A DNA stretch of 64,000 nt from Spartobacteria bacterium (GTDB lineage Bacteria; Verrucomicrobiota; Verrucomicrobiia; Chthoniobacterales; UBA10450): NCBI GenBank assembly GCA_003134785.1, contig PLCN01000021.1, positions 379,784-443,783 of the forward strand, read 5' to 3'. Position numbers and translations under genes: made by a program. Below the pieces are notes generated by a model. The model was given only the letters and a program-made list of their open reading frames with translations, was not told the DNA's origin and did no database searches. Below are positions 17,776-28,692 of the stretch, in pieces; the stretch's first letter is position 1; each line of letters begins with the position of its first letter.

Positions 17776-18012
17776 CGGCGACGGCAAATGGACACACTGC
17801 TGTGGTCATTCGCCCGCGACGCTTCGGCCGAAGGGCTCGGTGGCAGAATAAGACTAGACTAAGGTCCAATACCCGACCGAAAGAACAGCCGACTAGAGTC
17901 GAAGTCGATATGAACCTGTCATGGTCTCATTGAGAACTCCCTTGTTGCCTTGTGCGGCCAAGATCGTGACCAGCGGCGAATCGCAAGGAAGCCCGGCCCA
18001 CTATTTGCATTC
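17776..18012. other. Intergenic stretch with no clear gene
   Basis: No coding signal is seen. It contains AGACTAAGGTCC at 17856-17867, whose inverse occurs at 35253-35264 near the other edge of the cargo. Confidence 0.4.
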
Positions 18013-18786
18013 GTGAATCCGAATCATCTCCTTCGCACTTTCAGGTTGCTTTGTGCGGTGCTTTGCCTCTCGGGCGGAGCGGCGCGGGCAGAAGACGTCG
18101 ACGCTTTGATTGCTAAAGGCGACCAATTCGACAAACAATTCCAAGCCAAAGAAGCGCTCGAAGTCTATCTGCCGGCGAACAAGCTCGAACCGAAGAATGT
18201 CTATCTTCTCGTCCGGATCGCGCGGCAATATCGCCACTTGATGAGCGACACGTCGTCGAAACAGGAAAAGCTGCGCCTTGGGAACATCTCGCTCAAATTC
18301 GCCGAGCGCGCCGCGACCCTCGCTCCGGACAATGCCGAAGCGCAACTCTCGCCGGCGATCAGCTACGGAAAAATGTCTCCCTACATGGGCAGCAGGGATC
18401 AGGTCAATGCCTCGCCTCGGATCAAGGCGGCGGTAGACCGCACCCTTCAGCTTGATCCGACCAACGACATCGCGTGGCACATTCTCGGACGCTGGAATCG
18501 CGTGCTGGCAAACATCAGCGTCGTGAAACGGCTTCTCGCCAAAGCGCTCTATGGCGACTTGCCGGTGACGACGAATGAAGCGGCGGAGAAATGTCTTTTA
18601 AAGGCCATCGCAATTAATCCCAATCGGCTCATGCACTACATCGAACTGGGCCGAGTCTATGCCCAGATGGGACGCAAAGAGGAGGCGCGGCAGTACATTC
18701 AGAAAGGGCTTGCGATGCCTAACAAAGACCACGATGACCCGGAGATGAAAGAGATCGGACAGCAGACGCTGCAAACGCTGAGATAG
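18013..18786 (+). CDS. Secreted TPR protein, RMDN-like
   Basis: This protein of about 257 residues starts at GTG with a signal peptide (LLRTFRLLCAVLCLSGGAARA, cut before EDVDAL). The mature part has TPR-like helical pairs: KGDQFDKQFQAKEALEVY, AERAATLAPDNAEAQLSPAI, LDPTNDIAWHILGRWNR and MHYIELGRVYAQMGRKEEA. The order and the central motif HILGRWN match the eukaryote-like regulator of microtubule dynamics (RMDN/FAM82) family, which has many bacterial members of unknown function. An upstream ATG at 17950 exists but would bury the signal peptide. It converges with the asparagine-synthase gene. Confidence 0.75.
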   Translation: MNPNHLLRTFRLLCAVLCLSGGAARAEDVDALIAKGDQFDKQFQAKEALEVYLPANKLEPKNVYLLVRIARQYRHLMSDTSSKQEKLRLGNISLKFAERAATLAPDNAEAQLSPAISYGKMSPYMGSRDQVNASPRIKAAVDRTLQLDPTNDIAWHILGRWNRVLANISVVKRLLAKALYGDLPVTTNEAAEKCLLKAIAINPNRLMHYIELGRVYAQMGRKEEARQYIQKGLAMPNKDHDDPEMKEIGQQTLQTLR

Positions 18787-18798
18787 TGCGCGACGGCA

Positions 18799-20784
18799 CT
18801 ACGCTGTTGGCAAAGACCTTTCGGAGCCAGACCACTCAGGCAGATCTGCCAAACCACCACCCATGAATTGATGGTGCCAAAGCTGAGTGGCGACGACCGC
18901 GGTGAGTCCCATTTCCACCGAGAGCCGTGGCAGCGAATGCGGTCTTAGTTCGCGAAAACCTTTGCGCCAGCGCGTGACCTCTTTCAGATCAAAGTAACCG
19001 GTGCGGCGCAGCGAATCTTCGCTGAGAAGCTGTGCGACAAACGGCGGTTCTGGGTCCATATGAAAACTGTCCAGCGGCGCGCGAAAGATGACTTTGCCGC
19101 GGCGCGCGATCGACTTCGGAATCCAACGTTCCGCGAGCAGGCGGAGCAGGTACTTGTCTCGGAATCCACGCAGCTTCCAGCGCGGGTGTAGTTTTGCGGT
19201 GAAATCAAAGACCTCTTCATCCAGGAACGGGTAACGAACTTCGACCGACGAGTGCATGGAGACGCGGTCGCCTTTGGCCTGCAAGAGATGGCCCGCCAAC
19301 AGAACTCGCGCCGCGATCCAAATGCCGCGATTGAGCGGTGCCCAGCGTTTGGCTTTTTCGAGTGGAAATCCCAATTCGCCCCACGGATGGCTGTCGTTCA
19401 TGACTTCGCGCATCTGCTCGGAGTAGAAACGCAGCTTCGAAATCGCGAGCAGCCCGTAGGAATCGATCCAGGCATTTTGCCCCCCGATGGACGCCTCCAC
19501 GCGCTCGCGCCATTCCGGCGGAAAATGCGGCACTTTGTTCAAGCGTAGATAGCAGCGGCGCGCCAGGTCGCTCAGATTCACTCCCGGGACGGCGTCGAGA
19601 AATCCCATGAGCTTGGCCGCCTTGTACCATGGATAACCGACCAGCCATTCGTCGGCCCCTTCGCCGGTCAGCACGACCTTCTGGCCATTGGCATGAACGC
19701 GTTCGGCAAGTTTGAGCAGGGCGCCGCAAGATGTATCGATCACCGGCGCTTCAGCGGCTTCAATGAGCCTTGGATAACTTTCGAGCGCTTCGCGATCGCC
19801 GTACTCCTGGACAATCGGTGGCTTGGCCCCGATGTGCCGGGCGGAGAGACTTGCTGCACTCAGTTCGTCAAACTCCGGCGCATTCACCCGCACGGTATAA
19901 GTGTTGATCGCCGGACCTTTGAGACGGCAGGCCAGGGCGAGGATCATACTCGAATCCACACCACCGGAAAGATAGGAGCCGACTGGCACATCCGCGCGCA
20001 GCCGTTCTTCGACGGCCTGCAAGAGGAGCCGCTCGAATTCATCTACCAACGCACTCGGATCGTCTCCCCATTCCTCTTCACCCTGCGCCGGGAAATCCAT
20101 TTCCCAGTAGGAACGTTCCGTAATGACCGGACTCCTGCCCGAGTTTCCTGGCGCAATGCGCAGGCAGTGTCCCGGCGGCAAGAGTTGCACCCCTTCAAAA
20201 CAAGTCCGCGGGCCCGGGACCGCGGAAAATGTGAAGACGTGATCGAGCCCCTTGCGGTCGGGTCGCGGCGGAACCATTCCGGACGCCAGCAGACCCTTGA
20301 TTTCCGAAGCAAAGAGCAACCAGTCACCCTGCCGGCTCCAGAAAAGTGGCGCGATCCCGAAGCGGTCGCGGCCGAGATGGAGTTGTCGTTGTCGCTCATC
20401 CCACAAAGCGATGGCAAACTGCCCGCGCAGCCGCTCCCACATCCCTTCGTGGTGATCCTCCCAAAGGTGCGGAATGATTTCCGTATCACAATGCGTGCGG
20501 AAGCGATGCCCTTGCCGAACGAGTTCTTCACGCCGTTCGACGTAATCGAATAATTCGCCGTTGAAGACCACGAAGAGGCTGCGGTCTTCATTCGTCATGG
20601 GCTGTTGCCCATCGGCCAGATCGACAATACTCAGCCGTCGAGAAGCAAGTGAGATTCCCGGTTGTTCGAGAAAACCCTCTTCATCCGGACCGCGGTGAGT
20701 GATGGCGCGCGCCATCCGTTGCACCACACCTTCCGGCGCCGGGCGTTGCCCAACCAAATCGATTATCCCCGCGATGCCGCACAT
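18799..20784 (-). CDS. asnB: Glutamine-hydrolysing asparagine synthase-like amidotransferase
   Basis: This 661-residue protein starts MCGIAG, placing the class II glutaminase nucleophile at Cys2; the ATG six codons upstream would spoil this. The N-terminal Ntn domain has HRGPDEEG and VFNGELFDY. The C-terminal synthetase has the PP-loop SYLSGGVDSSM and VVLTGEGADEWL. It transfers glutamine-derived ammonia to a carboxylate activated by ATP. The divergent position next to a PKS gene suggests it may amidate the polyketide or a precursor rather than serve asparagine supply, but a housekeeping AsnB cannot be excluded. Catalytic motifs look intact. Confidence 0.88.
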   Translation of the reverse strand: MCGIAGIIDLVGQRPAPEGVVQRMARAITHRGPDEEGFLEQPGISLASRRLSIVDLADGQQPMTNEDRSLFVVFNGELFDYVERREELVRQGHRFRTHCDTEIIPHLWEDHHEGMWERLRGQFAIALWDERQRQLHLGRDRFGIAPLFWSRQGDWLLFASEIKGLLASGMVPPRPDRKGLDHVFTFSAVPGPRTCFEGVQLLPPGHCLRIAPGNSGRSPVITERSYWEMDFPAQGEEEWGDDPSALVDEFERLLLQAVEERLRADVPVGSYLSGGVDSSMILALACRLKGPAINTYTVRVNAPEFDELSAASLSARHIGAKPPIVQEYGDREALESYPRLIEAAEAPVIDTSCGALLKLAERVHANGQKVVLTGEGADEWLVGYPWYKAAKLMGFLDAVPGVNLSDLARRCYLRLNKVPHFPPEWRERVEASIGGQNAWIDSYGLLAISKLRFYSEQMREVMNDSHPWGELGFPLEKAKRWAPLNRGIWIAARVLLAGHLLQAKGDRVSMHSSVEVRYPFLDEEVFDFTAKLHPRWKLRGFRDKYLLRLLAERWIPKSIARRGKVIFRAPLDSFHMDPEPPFVAQLLSEDSLRRTGYFDLKEVTRWRKGFRELRPHSLPRLSVEMGLTAVVATQLWHHQFMGGGLADLPEWSGSERSLPTA

Positions 20785-20988
20785 GATTTCGTTCGTTACC
20801 ATCGCAGAGAACGCCGATGCGAAAAGTTGGGAAATGAGCGCCCACCCACGCAGTTAACAAAACAGTGCAGGAAAAAATCGTAGGAGAACTCACGTCGAGC
20901 ATGTAGAAACGAATTGCTGTTAGATCAGTGAATGTCTTACCGTCCGTGAACATCATATTCCCGCATCCGGATTGGTAGCTGACTTGAC
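20785..20988. promoter_or_regulatory. Divergent promoter region between asparagine synthase and PKS genes
   Basis: Both flanking genes start here and read away. AT-rich patches (GTTAACAAAACAG and GAAAAAATCG) are the likeliest promoter positions, but I could not assign a convincing -35/-10 pair or operator. Confidence 0.35.
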
Positions 20989-23900
20989 ATGCTCACAGGC
21001 AGAGTTAAACAGTCCGCCCCGGCGGAGCAACTCACGGCCATGCCAAAAGAACGTATTGCAATTATTGGAGTCGGTTGCCGTTTTCCCGGCGGCGTGAGTT
21101 CGAAGGAATCCCTTTGGAAACTTCTCGTCGAAGGCCGGGAGGGCATCGTTGAGGTGCCGCCCGATCGCTGGAACGTGGAGCGATATTACGACGCCGAACC
21201 GGGCGTGGCCGGAAAATCCATCACCCGGCGCGGCGGATTTATTGACGCGATCGATCAATTCGATCCGCAGTTTTTTGGTATCTCGCCGCGGGAAGCTCCT
21301 TACGTGGATCCGCAACATCGGCTCCTGCTCGAGACCGCCTGGGAGGCGATCGAGGATGCCGGACTCGTGCTCGATTTCGAACGCGGAACCGATCTCGGAG
21401 TATTCGTTGGCATTTCGCATAACGATTACCAGGGAATTCAAAGCACGAGTTTTGATCATTTCACCATCGGCCCTCACACGCCGACCGGAAGCGCGCACAG
21501 CATCGCCGCCAACCGGATTTCCTATTGCTTGAATCTGCGCGGCCCGAGTGTCGCGATGGATACGGCCTGCTCCTCTGCGCTCACCGCTGTCCACGCGGCT
21601 TGCGAGCACATCCGGACCGGGCGCGGAGACGCCGCCCTGGCGGGAGGCGTCACCGTGATGATTACGCCCGGCGGGTTTATTGGATTTTCGCAGGCTGCGA
21701 TGCTCTCGCCTGAGGGCCGGTGCGCTGCATTCGACGCATCCGCCAGCGGATTTGTCCGTGGCGAAGGTGCAGGAATGGTGCTGCTCAAGCGACTTTCGCA
21801 GGCGATCGCGGATGGCGATCCGATTCAGGGCGTGATTTTGGGAACGTCGATCAATCAAGATGGACACACCAACGGCATTTCGTTGCCTAGCCCGGAGGCG
21901 CAAACACGACTGGTGCAAGACGCTTGCAAGGATGCTGGGATTGCGCCCGAAGAGATTGGCTTCGTCGAAGCCCACGGTACTGGCACGGCGGTTGGAGATC
22001 CGATTGAGGCGCATGCTCTCGCGGACGCTCTCTGCCGCAATCGATCCGCCGACACGCCACTCCCGATCGGCTCCATAAAAACTAATCTTGGCCATTTGGA
22101 AACCGCAGCGGGAATCGCAGGACTTCTCAAAGCGATGTTGGCTCTTAAGCACGGACAGATTCCGCCCAGTCTGCATTTTTCAACCCCGAATCCGCATATT
22201 GATTTTGCAAAGCTCAAGTTGCGCGTGCCGACCCAGCTCGAACCGTTCCCAAACGGGACGGCAGAGCGCATCGCTGGCGTCAACTCATTCGGATTCGGAG
22301 GAGCAAATGCGCACGTCATCCTTGCCGAACCTCCGCCGCGTCAGTCGGAAAAATCTTTTACCATTCCAAGCTGTCGGCCATGGCCGGTAATCCTTTCCGC
22401 GCGTTCGGAAGCATCGCTTCGGAATTCAGCCGCAAATCTTAGCGCGTGGGTTAAGGAACACGCCCATGCCAACGGCAGCTCGCCCATTCTGCCGGATCTT
22501 ACTTATACATTGGGCGCCCGGCGAAATCATCACCCGCATCGGTTAACTCTGGTGACTTCCGGTTGGGCCGAACTCACCGAAGAACTCGACGCGTTCGCGA
22601 AGAAAGAGGAAAGCCCGAAGATCCGCGCGGCTTTCACTGCCCGCCGAGAGCAGGCGCCGCGCATCGGTTTCATCATGAGTGGGCAGGGCCCGCAATGGTG
22701 GGGAATGGGTCGCGATTTGATGGAGCATGAGCCGGTGTTCCGCGAGGCGATTGAAAAGTGCGATGCTGCGCTCCATCCATGGGCGAGCTTCTCGCTGCTC
22801 GAAGAACTCGGCCGCTCCGAGGAAGTGTCCCAAATGCACCGGACGGAGATTGGACAGCCGTCCATCTTTGCCATGCAGGTGGCGCTCGCGGCGCTTTGGA
22901 AATCCTGGGGCGTTGAGCCTTCGGCCATTGTTGGTCATAGCGTGGGTGAGATCGCAGCTGCATGCATCGCCGGCATTTTTTCCGTCGAAGAAGCGGCCCG
23001 GATTGTTGCGCTTCGAGCGCGTCTCATGGAATCGTGCGGACGCGGTGAGGGAACGATGCTCGCCGCTGGGTTGCCCGAAGATGAAACTTTGGCTCTCATT
23101 GCGCGTCACGATCGAACGGTAACGATTTCCGCTTTCAACGGACCACGGTCGATCACACTTTCGGGCCCGCGCATTTCGCTCGAGGCGATGGCAGTCGAAC
23201 TCGAGGCGCAGGGCGCCTTTGCCCGACTCGTTAGGGTAGATCATCCGTTTCACCATCCGCTCATGCGACCGGCTTCAGAGGCATTGGAAGCTGAGCTCGC
23301 CGACATGAGGCCGCAGCCGGGCGCCATCCCATTCTTCAGCACGGTGACGGGGGAGCGTTGCGCTGGCGAATCGTGCGATGCCGCCTACTGGGCACGGGGC
23401 ATTCGCGAGCCGGTCCGTTTTGCTTCGGCGGTGGGCGCGCTCGCGGATTTCGGCGTGGACGTATGGCTGGAACTTAATGCGCATCCCGCGCTCGCGCACT
23501 CAACGCAGGAATGCCTAACGACACGTGGAACGAAAGCACCGGTAATCTCTTCGGTCCGCCGCGACCGCGAATTTGAGTCCATGCTCGAGTCGGCCATGGA
23601 TCTGCACGGCGCCGGTGTTCCGCTTGATTTTTCGGCGATGACGCCTTCGCGGCATCTTCTCTCGCTGCCCGCTTACGCATGGGAAAAGACCCGTTGGTGG
23701 AATGAAACAAGCGATTCTCGCGAAGGCCGGCTCGCACCGGGCGGACGCGGCCTGTTTGATGTCCGGCTGCCACGCGCGATGCCTACCTGGATCGTCAGGC
23801 TCGACTCCCGGCACATGGCCTTTTTGAAAGATCACAAGGTTGAAAACCACGTGATTTTTCCGGCAGCGGCATTCGTCGAGATGGCGCTGGAAGCAGGTGT

Positions 23901-26900
23901 GCAGCTGTTCGAGGGGCAACCGTTCGTCGTGGAGGATTTTGAAATTCGCAAGCCGCTCATCCTGCCGGATCCGCCGTCGGGCGTGCAGATCGAGTTCTCC
24001 TATTCGCCGAACGAGCGCACCTTTGCCATTCAAAGCCGTTTCGAGCAAAGCGTCACGTGGTCCCTCCACGTTGTCGGCTCGCTGCGTGGCGAGCGCACGG
24101 AATCTGCCTTTGCCTCTTCAAAATGGGAGCAACCTTTGAGCACTCAAACCGTCGCCGTCGACGGATTCTACCGTCACATGAGCGATCTGGGTTTGCGCTA
24201 TGGCGAGGAATTTCGACCCATTCGCGAACTGTCAGCCGGCGCCGGGCAATCGTCGGGGCAGGTAGTTTTGTCGGACGCGGTGTCTCCCCGCGCGGGTGAA
24301 TACGCTCTGCACCCGGTTCTCTTCGATGGAGCGTTGCAGGTATTCTCCGCTGGTGCCGCCACCGTTGAAGGACGTCAGGCCCGGATGAAACTCCCGGTCG
24401 GTTTCCGCCGCATTCTCTTTCTCGGTTCACCCGGATCCTCCAGCCGCGTGTGCGCAAAGGTGCGCGAGTTTGGCGACGATTTCCTCGAAGGCGACATCAC
24501 TCTTTATAATGCGGGAGGAAAACCTTGCGTGCTGGTGGATGGATTTCGGGCCATCAGCCTTTCCGGCGCGGGTCGCTCTGGCGCCCCTGGCGGCATTCGC
24601 GATTTGACGTATCACGTCGCCTGGCAACGCTTGCCTAACGAGTCGCTTAAAGCACCGCTCCCACCGCTCCCGCTGGCTCAATTAAAGGCGGCGGCACAAG
24701 GCGCCTTGGACTGTGTCTTCGCCGTTCGCGGTCCCTCCGAAATTGAGGCAGCGCTTTGCGCCGTTGACGATCTTGCCGCCTCGCAACTGACTCGCGGGCT
24801 GCGGGAAATGGCAGTGACTCCAAATATTCTCTTTGATGCAGCGACCCTGCACGTGGCGACACCGATGCGCCCCGTCTTTGAACGGTTGATGGCTGGTCTC
24901 GTTAGGCGCGGTTTGCTTCGGAAAAAAGGCGGACGATTTGGGCTGACGTCGGATTTTGCGCAGGCGGCAGATTCCGCCGACAAGGTTTTGCGCAACTACA
25001 TCGAGAAACATCCGGGACATCTTCCCGAAGCTCTTCTCTGCGTCGGCAACTGCACTGAGTTAGGATCGATTTTGCGCGGCGAAAAGGACGCTGTGCAGGT
25101 TTTGTTCTCTGGGATCGGCGCGGAGTTGCTCGATCACTTTTATGGCGACGGCCTCTTCACCAGTCACTGGCTCGCGGCCATCGCCGCAGCGGTGAGCACG
25201 GCCGCGCGAAGCCTGCCGGAAGGGCGCGGCCTGCGCATCTTGGAAATCGGCGCGGGAACCGGTGGATTGGCTTCACAAGTTTTACCGCTGCTCGAGCGTT
25301 GCTTGCATTCCTACACGTTTAGCGATGTCTCGGCCGCATTCTTTTCCGGCGCCGCGCAGAAGCTGGCGGCGTTTTCAGAGGTGGAATTTAAGATTTTCGA
25401 TCTCGAAAAACCTGGGGTTGAGCAGGAACTCGAACTGGGGACGTTCGACTTCATTATCGGCACCAATGTGCTGCACGCGGTCAAAGATGTGCGCGCCGCT
25501 TTGTGCAACTTGCATGTCCTGCTGGCACCGGGAGGCAGCCTCATCTTCATGGACACGGCGACGCCACAACTCTGGACGGAAACGGTTTTCGGCCTAACAA
25601 GTGGTTGGTGGCGGTTTACTGATCGCGATCTGCGACCAGAGCAACCATTACTCAAGAGAGCACAATGGGAAGCCGTGTTGCAGGAAACCGGTTTTGCTGA
25701 AACAGCTTCGTTGCCCGGTTTGATCGGTCCAACTGGCGGCGAAGGTCAGGTCGGCCTGCTCGCGCGTAAGTCGTATAAGGAAGAATCGGTCTTGAGCGAG
25801 ACCGAGACTCCGGGAGAGAAATCATGGCTCGTTTTCAAGGACACCTCAGGAGTGGGCGATGCGTTGATTTCGCGGCTGCGCGAGTTTGGCGCTGGATGTC
25901 GAGTCGTCGGGCGAGGAGAGAGTTTCGAGTTTGATGGCAACGATGCCTTTACTCTGCGACCGGGAACGCTGGAGGATTGGAAAAAACTCTTTGCGGCCTG
26001 CGCGGATCCGGTGCCTGAGCGGATCGTTTATCTTTGGAATCTTGAGGATGGAGCCGATATGGCGGCCAATCTCGACGCTTTGCTCCATCTTACGCAGGCG
26101 CTCGAATCCAGTCATCCGGCGGCGAAGGTTCGTCTTGATTTGGTTACGCGCAACGCGCAGCCGGCCGGCAACGATCTGCAACCGACCGCGGTCGCACAGG
26201 CCCCGAGCATTGGATTGATGCGCGTTATTTTGAACGAGCATTCCAACCTGCGTTGGCGCGCGATTGATCTGTCGCCGGAAGCTGATGCAGAATTGCTTTG
26301 GAGCGAAATAGTTCGCAAAAATGGCGAACGCGAAATCGCGTTGCGAGGTGAAGCTCGCTATGTGCTGCGACTCGATCGTGGTCGTCCAACCCGCGAACAG
26401 TGGCTCGACTCGTCGCTGCCGTTGCGTTTGGAGTCTCGCGAGCGCGGTCGTCTCGACACATTGCGCTTCTCTCCATTTGAACTGCCGCCGTGCGGACCGG
26501 GTCAGGTGCTGATCGAAGTGAAAGCGGCGGGAATCAATTTCCGCGACGTGCTCAAGGCATTGGCACTTTATCCGGGCGATGCTCCGGACGCGCGAATTTT
26601 TGGCGATGAAGTTGGCGGTATCGTTAAGGAAGTTGGCTCCGATGTCCGACACGTCGCTCCCGGAGATCGTGTGTTCGGTCTCGCCGTTTTTGGAATGGCG
26701 ACTCACGCAATCGCGCGCGCGGGCGACGTGCGACGGATTCCGGCCGATCTGACATTCGAGGCGGCAGCAACATTACCCGTCGTCTTCATGACTGCATGGC
26801 ATGCGCTGCGAAACGTCGCGCGATTGCGCGAGGGCGAGCGCGTTCTCGTGCACGCAGGCGCGGGTGGAGTTGGGATGGCTGCGATCCAGATCGCGCTGCA

Positions 26901-28668
26901 CCTCGGCGCGGAAGTCATCGCGACGGCGGGCAGCCCAAGTAAGCGTGCCCTTCTCAAGACGCTCGGAGTCGAACACGTGATCGACTCGCGCCGCGGCGAT
27001 TTTGCCGAGGCAGTGATGAAACTGACTGACGGCAAAGGAGTGGACGTAGTTTTGAACGCGCTTGCTGGGGAAGCGATCCCGATGGGTCTCTCCTGTCTCG
27101 CCGAATTCGGCCGCTTCATCGAGATCGGCAAACGGGACATTTACCAAAACGCGCGCATTCCGCTTCGGCCGCTTCGCAACAACGCGTCGTTCCACGTCGT
27201 GGCCATGGATGCGATTTTCCATGGTAACGAAGAATTGACTCGCCGGATGCTGGAGGAGATTTCCGGGTTGGTAGAAAAAGGCGCGTTGCGGCCGCTTCCC
27301 TATCGATCGTTTCCAGCCTCCCGGATCGATTCTGCTTTTCGTCTCATGTCGAGCGGAAAACATATCGGCAAAGTTGTAGTCGCATTCCCGACGGCTTTTG
27401 TTCCGCGGCGCGGTGAATTACCCGGCCCGGGATTCGAGGTAAAATCCGACGGATGCTATCTCATCACCGGCGCTTTCGGCGGATACGGCAAGGTGCTGGC
27501 TCGATGGTTGGTCGACGCCGGTGCGCGCCATCTTGTGCTCACGAGCCGCGGCGGCGCTTCGAATCCAGAAGCCGCTGAATTCGTAACAGAGCTACAGGAT
27601 CGCGGAGCGGAAGTGCGCGTCGTGTCCGCGGATATCAGTGTGCCTGACGACGTGAAGCGACTTTTTGCTGAAATTAGATCCTACGGACTGCCGCTGCGCG
27701 GTCTATTCCATCTCGCAATGGTGATTGATGATGCGCCGCTCGCGTCGCTCACTCCCGAGCGCATACGAACCGTTCTCGGACCAAAGGCACACGGCGCATG
27801 GCTGCTCCACGAAGCAACACAAGAAACGAAACTCGATTGCTTCGTGATGTTCTCTTCTGTCTCAAGCATTTTCGGCAATCCGGCGCAGGGAAATTACAGC
27901 GCAGCGAATGCGTTTCTCGACAGCCTCGCGCATCATCGTCAGGCGCTTGGCCTTTCTGCGCTTACCGTGAATTGGGGCGTCCTCGGCGGCGAAGGCTATG
28001 TGGCGCGTAACGAGCGTGTCGCCGATTTCCTTGCCCGGCAGGGAACAGTTGCAATTTCGCCCGGTGAAGCGATGGGGCTGCTTGAGTCGTTCCTTCGAGC
28101 GGGAAGTGCGCAAGCGATTTCGATCCGCGTCGATTGGAGTAAATGGCGCCAATTTTTTAGAAGCATGCAGGAGAATCCGCTTCTCGAGCGCATTTTCGCT
28201 GCGCTCGAGAATCAGGAATCAGTCGGCACGACGAGTGATTGGCGGAGTCGGATCGATGCGGCTTCGCCGGCTGAGAAACAGGCGGTGATCTGCCAGGCCG
28301 TGCGTGAAGCGGTTGGTTCCGTTCTGCGGGTCAAGCCCGACAGTTTGCGTGACGACCAGCCGCTGACGGATCTCGGCTTGGATTCGTTGATGGGAGTCGA
28401 GATCGAAACCTCGCTGGAAGCAGCGGTCGGCGTGGCCTTACCTCCAACGAGTTTAATGCGAGCACGGACCATCGGTCAGATCGCCGCCCTGATTGCCGGT
28501 CATCTCGGTGGCGCGACAACTGTCGCGGAATCCGCGCCGGTGACGGTGCAAGCGGAAGCGACCAGTGCAGTCGACCTCGATGCGATTTCCGACGAAGAAA
28601 TCGAACGTCTCCTCGGGCGTGAATCCGAATCCGAAGAGACTGAGGCGATCGAAGACGCGAAGCGTTAA
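20989..28668 (+). CDS. Fully reducing type I polyketide synthase (KS-AT-DH-cMT-ER-KR-ACP)
   Basis: This 2559-residue single-module synthase has KS Cys194 (DTACSSA), His329 (EAHGTGTAVGD) and His369 (KTNLGH); AT Ser651 (GHSVGE); DH His949 (HKVENHVIFP) with Asp1113 (HPVLFDGALQ); C-methyltransferase LEIGAGTGG at 1418-1426; ER NADPH loop VLVHAGAGGVG near 1952; KR loop near 2157 with Tyr2303 (NYSAAN); and ACP Ser2466 (LGLDSL). All reductive residues are present, so each cycle could give a saturated, optionally alpha-methylated chain. There is no loading module and no thioesterase, as in iterative fatty-acid-like PKSs. The KR has a DD pair (VIDDAPL) typical of B-type. Met at 21040 is an alternative start. 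Confidence 0.95.
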   Translation: MLTGRVKQSAPAEQLTAMPKERIAIIGVGCRFPGGVSSKESLWKLLVEGREGIVEVPPDRWNVERYYDAEPGVAGKSITRRGGFIDAIDQFDPQFFGISPREAPYVDPQHRLLLETAWEAIEDAGLVLDFERGTDLGVFVGISHNDYQGIQSTSFDHFTIGPHTPTGSAHSIAANRISYCLNLRGPSVAMDTACSSALTAVHAACEHIRTGRGDAALAGGVTVMITPGGFIGFSQAAMLSPEGRCAAFDASASGFVRGEGAGMVLLKRLSQAIADGDPIQGVILGTSINQDGHTNGISLPSPEAQTRLVQDACKDAGIAPEEIGFVEAHGTGTAVGDPIEAHALADALCRNRSADTPLPIGSIKTNLGHLETAAGIAGLLKAMLALKHGQIPPSLHFSTPNPHIDFAKLKLRVPTQLEPFPNGTAERIAGVNSFGFGGANAHVILAEPPPRQSEKSFTIPSCRPWPVILSARSEASLRNSAANLSAWVKEHAHANGSSPILPDLTYTLGARRNHHPHRLTLVTSGWAELTEELDAFAKKEESPKIRAAFTARREQAPRIGFIMSGQGPQWWGMGRDLMEHEPVFREAIEKCDAALHPWASFSLLEELGRSEEVSQMHRTEIGQPSIFAMQVALAALWKSWGVEPSAIVGHSVGEIAAACIAGIFSVEEAARIVALRARLMESCGRGEGTMLAAGLPEDETLALIARHDRTVTISAFNGPRSITLSGPRISLEAMAVELEAQGAFARLVRVDHPFHHPLMRPASEALEAELADMRPQPGAIPFFSTVTGERCAGESCDAAYWARGIREPVRFASAVGALADFGVDVWLELNAHPALAHSTQECLTTRGTKAPVISSVRRDREFESMLESAMDLHGAGVPLDFSAMTPSRHLLSLPAYAWEKTRWWNETSDSREGRLAPGGRGLFDVRLPRAMPTWIVRLDSRHMAFLKDHKVENHVIFPAAAFVEMALEAGVQLFEGQPFVVEDFEIRKPLILPDPPSGVQIEFSYSPNERTFAIQSRFEQSVTWSLHVVGSLRGERTESAFASSKWEQPLSTQTVAVDGFYRHMSDLGLRYGEEFRPIRELSAGAGQSSGQVVLSDAVSPRAGEYALHPVLFDGALQVFSAGAATVEGRQARMKLPVGFRRILFLGSPGSSSRVCAKVREFGDDFLEGDITLYNAGGKPCVLVDGFRAISLSGAGRSGAPGGIRDLTYHVAWQRLPNESLKAPLPPLPLAQLKAAAQGALDCVFAVRGPSEIEAALCAVDDLAASQLTRGLREMAVTPNILFDAATLHVATPMRPVFERLMAGLVRRGLLRKKGGRFGLTSDFAQAADSADKVLRNYIEKHPGHLPEALLCVGNCTELGSILRGEKDAVQVLFSGIGAELLDHFYGDGLFTSHWLAAIAAAVSTAARSLPEGRGLRILEIGAGTGGLASQVLPLLERCLHSYTFSDVSAAFFSGAAQKLAAFSEVEFKIFDLEKPGVEQELELGTFDFIIGTNVLHAVKDVRAALCNLHVLLAPGGSLIFMDTATPQLWTETVFGLTSGWWRFTDRDLRPEQPLLKRAQWEAVLQETGFAETASLPGLIGPTGGEGQVGLLARKSYKEESVLSETETPGEKSWLVFKDTSGVGDALISRLREFGAGCRVVGRGESFEFDGNDAFTLRPGTLEDWKKLFAACADPVPERIVYLWNLEDGADMAANLDALLHLTQALESSHPAAKVRLDLVTRNAQPAGNDLQPTAVAQAPSIGLMRVILNEHSNLRWRAIDLSPEADAELLWSEIVRKNGEREIALRGEARYVLRLDRGRPTREQWLDSSLPLRLESRERGRLDTLRFSPFELPPCGPGQVLIEVKAAGINFRDVLKALALYPGDAPDARIFGDEVGGIVKEVGSDVRHVAPGDRVFGLAVFGMATHAIARAGDVRRIPADLTFEAAATLPVVFMTAWHALRNVARLREGERVLVHAGAGGVGMAAIQIALHLGAEVIATAGSPSKRALLKTLGVEHVIDSRRGDFAEAVMKLTDGKGVDVVLNALAGEAIPMGLSCLAEFGRFIEIGKRDIYQNARIPLRPLRNNASFHVVAMDAIFHGNEELTRRMLEEISGLVEKGALRPLPYRSFPASRIDSAFRLMSSGKHIGKVVVAFPTAFVPRRGELPGPGFEVKSDGCYLITGAFGGYGKVLARWLVDAGARHLVLTSRGGASNPEAAEFVTELQDRGAEVRVVSADISVPDDVKRLFAEIRSYGLPLRGLFHLAMVIDDAPLASLTPERIRTVLGPKAHGAWLLHEATQETKLDCFVMFSSVSSIFGNPAQGNYSAANAFLDSLAHHRQALGLSALTVNWGVLGGEGYVARNERVADFLARQGTVAISPGEAMGLLESFLRAGSAQAISIRVDWSKWRQFFRSMQENPLLERIFAALENQESVGTTSDWRSRIDAASPAEKQAVICQAVREAVGSVLRVKPDSLRDDQPLTDLGLDSLMGVEIETSLEAAVGVALPPTSLMRARTIGQIAALIAGHLGGATTVAESAPVTVQAEATSAVDLDAISDEEIERLLGRESESEETEAIEDAKR

Positions 28669-28692
28669 GCACAACCTCATGCGACAATCGCG

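Noticed and set aside
20953-22176. 407-residue minus-strand ORF
   Set aside because: It is antisense to the ketosynthase region, whose motifs are unambiguous.
25846-26706. 286-residue minus-strand ORF
   Set aside because: Antisense to the PKS between cMT and ER; composition is typical of a shadow frame.
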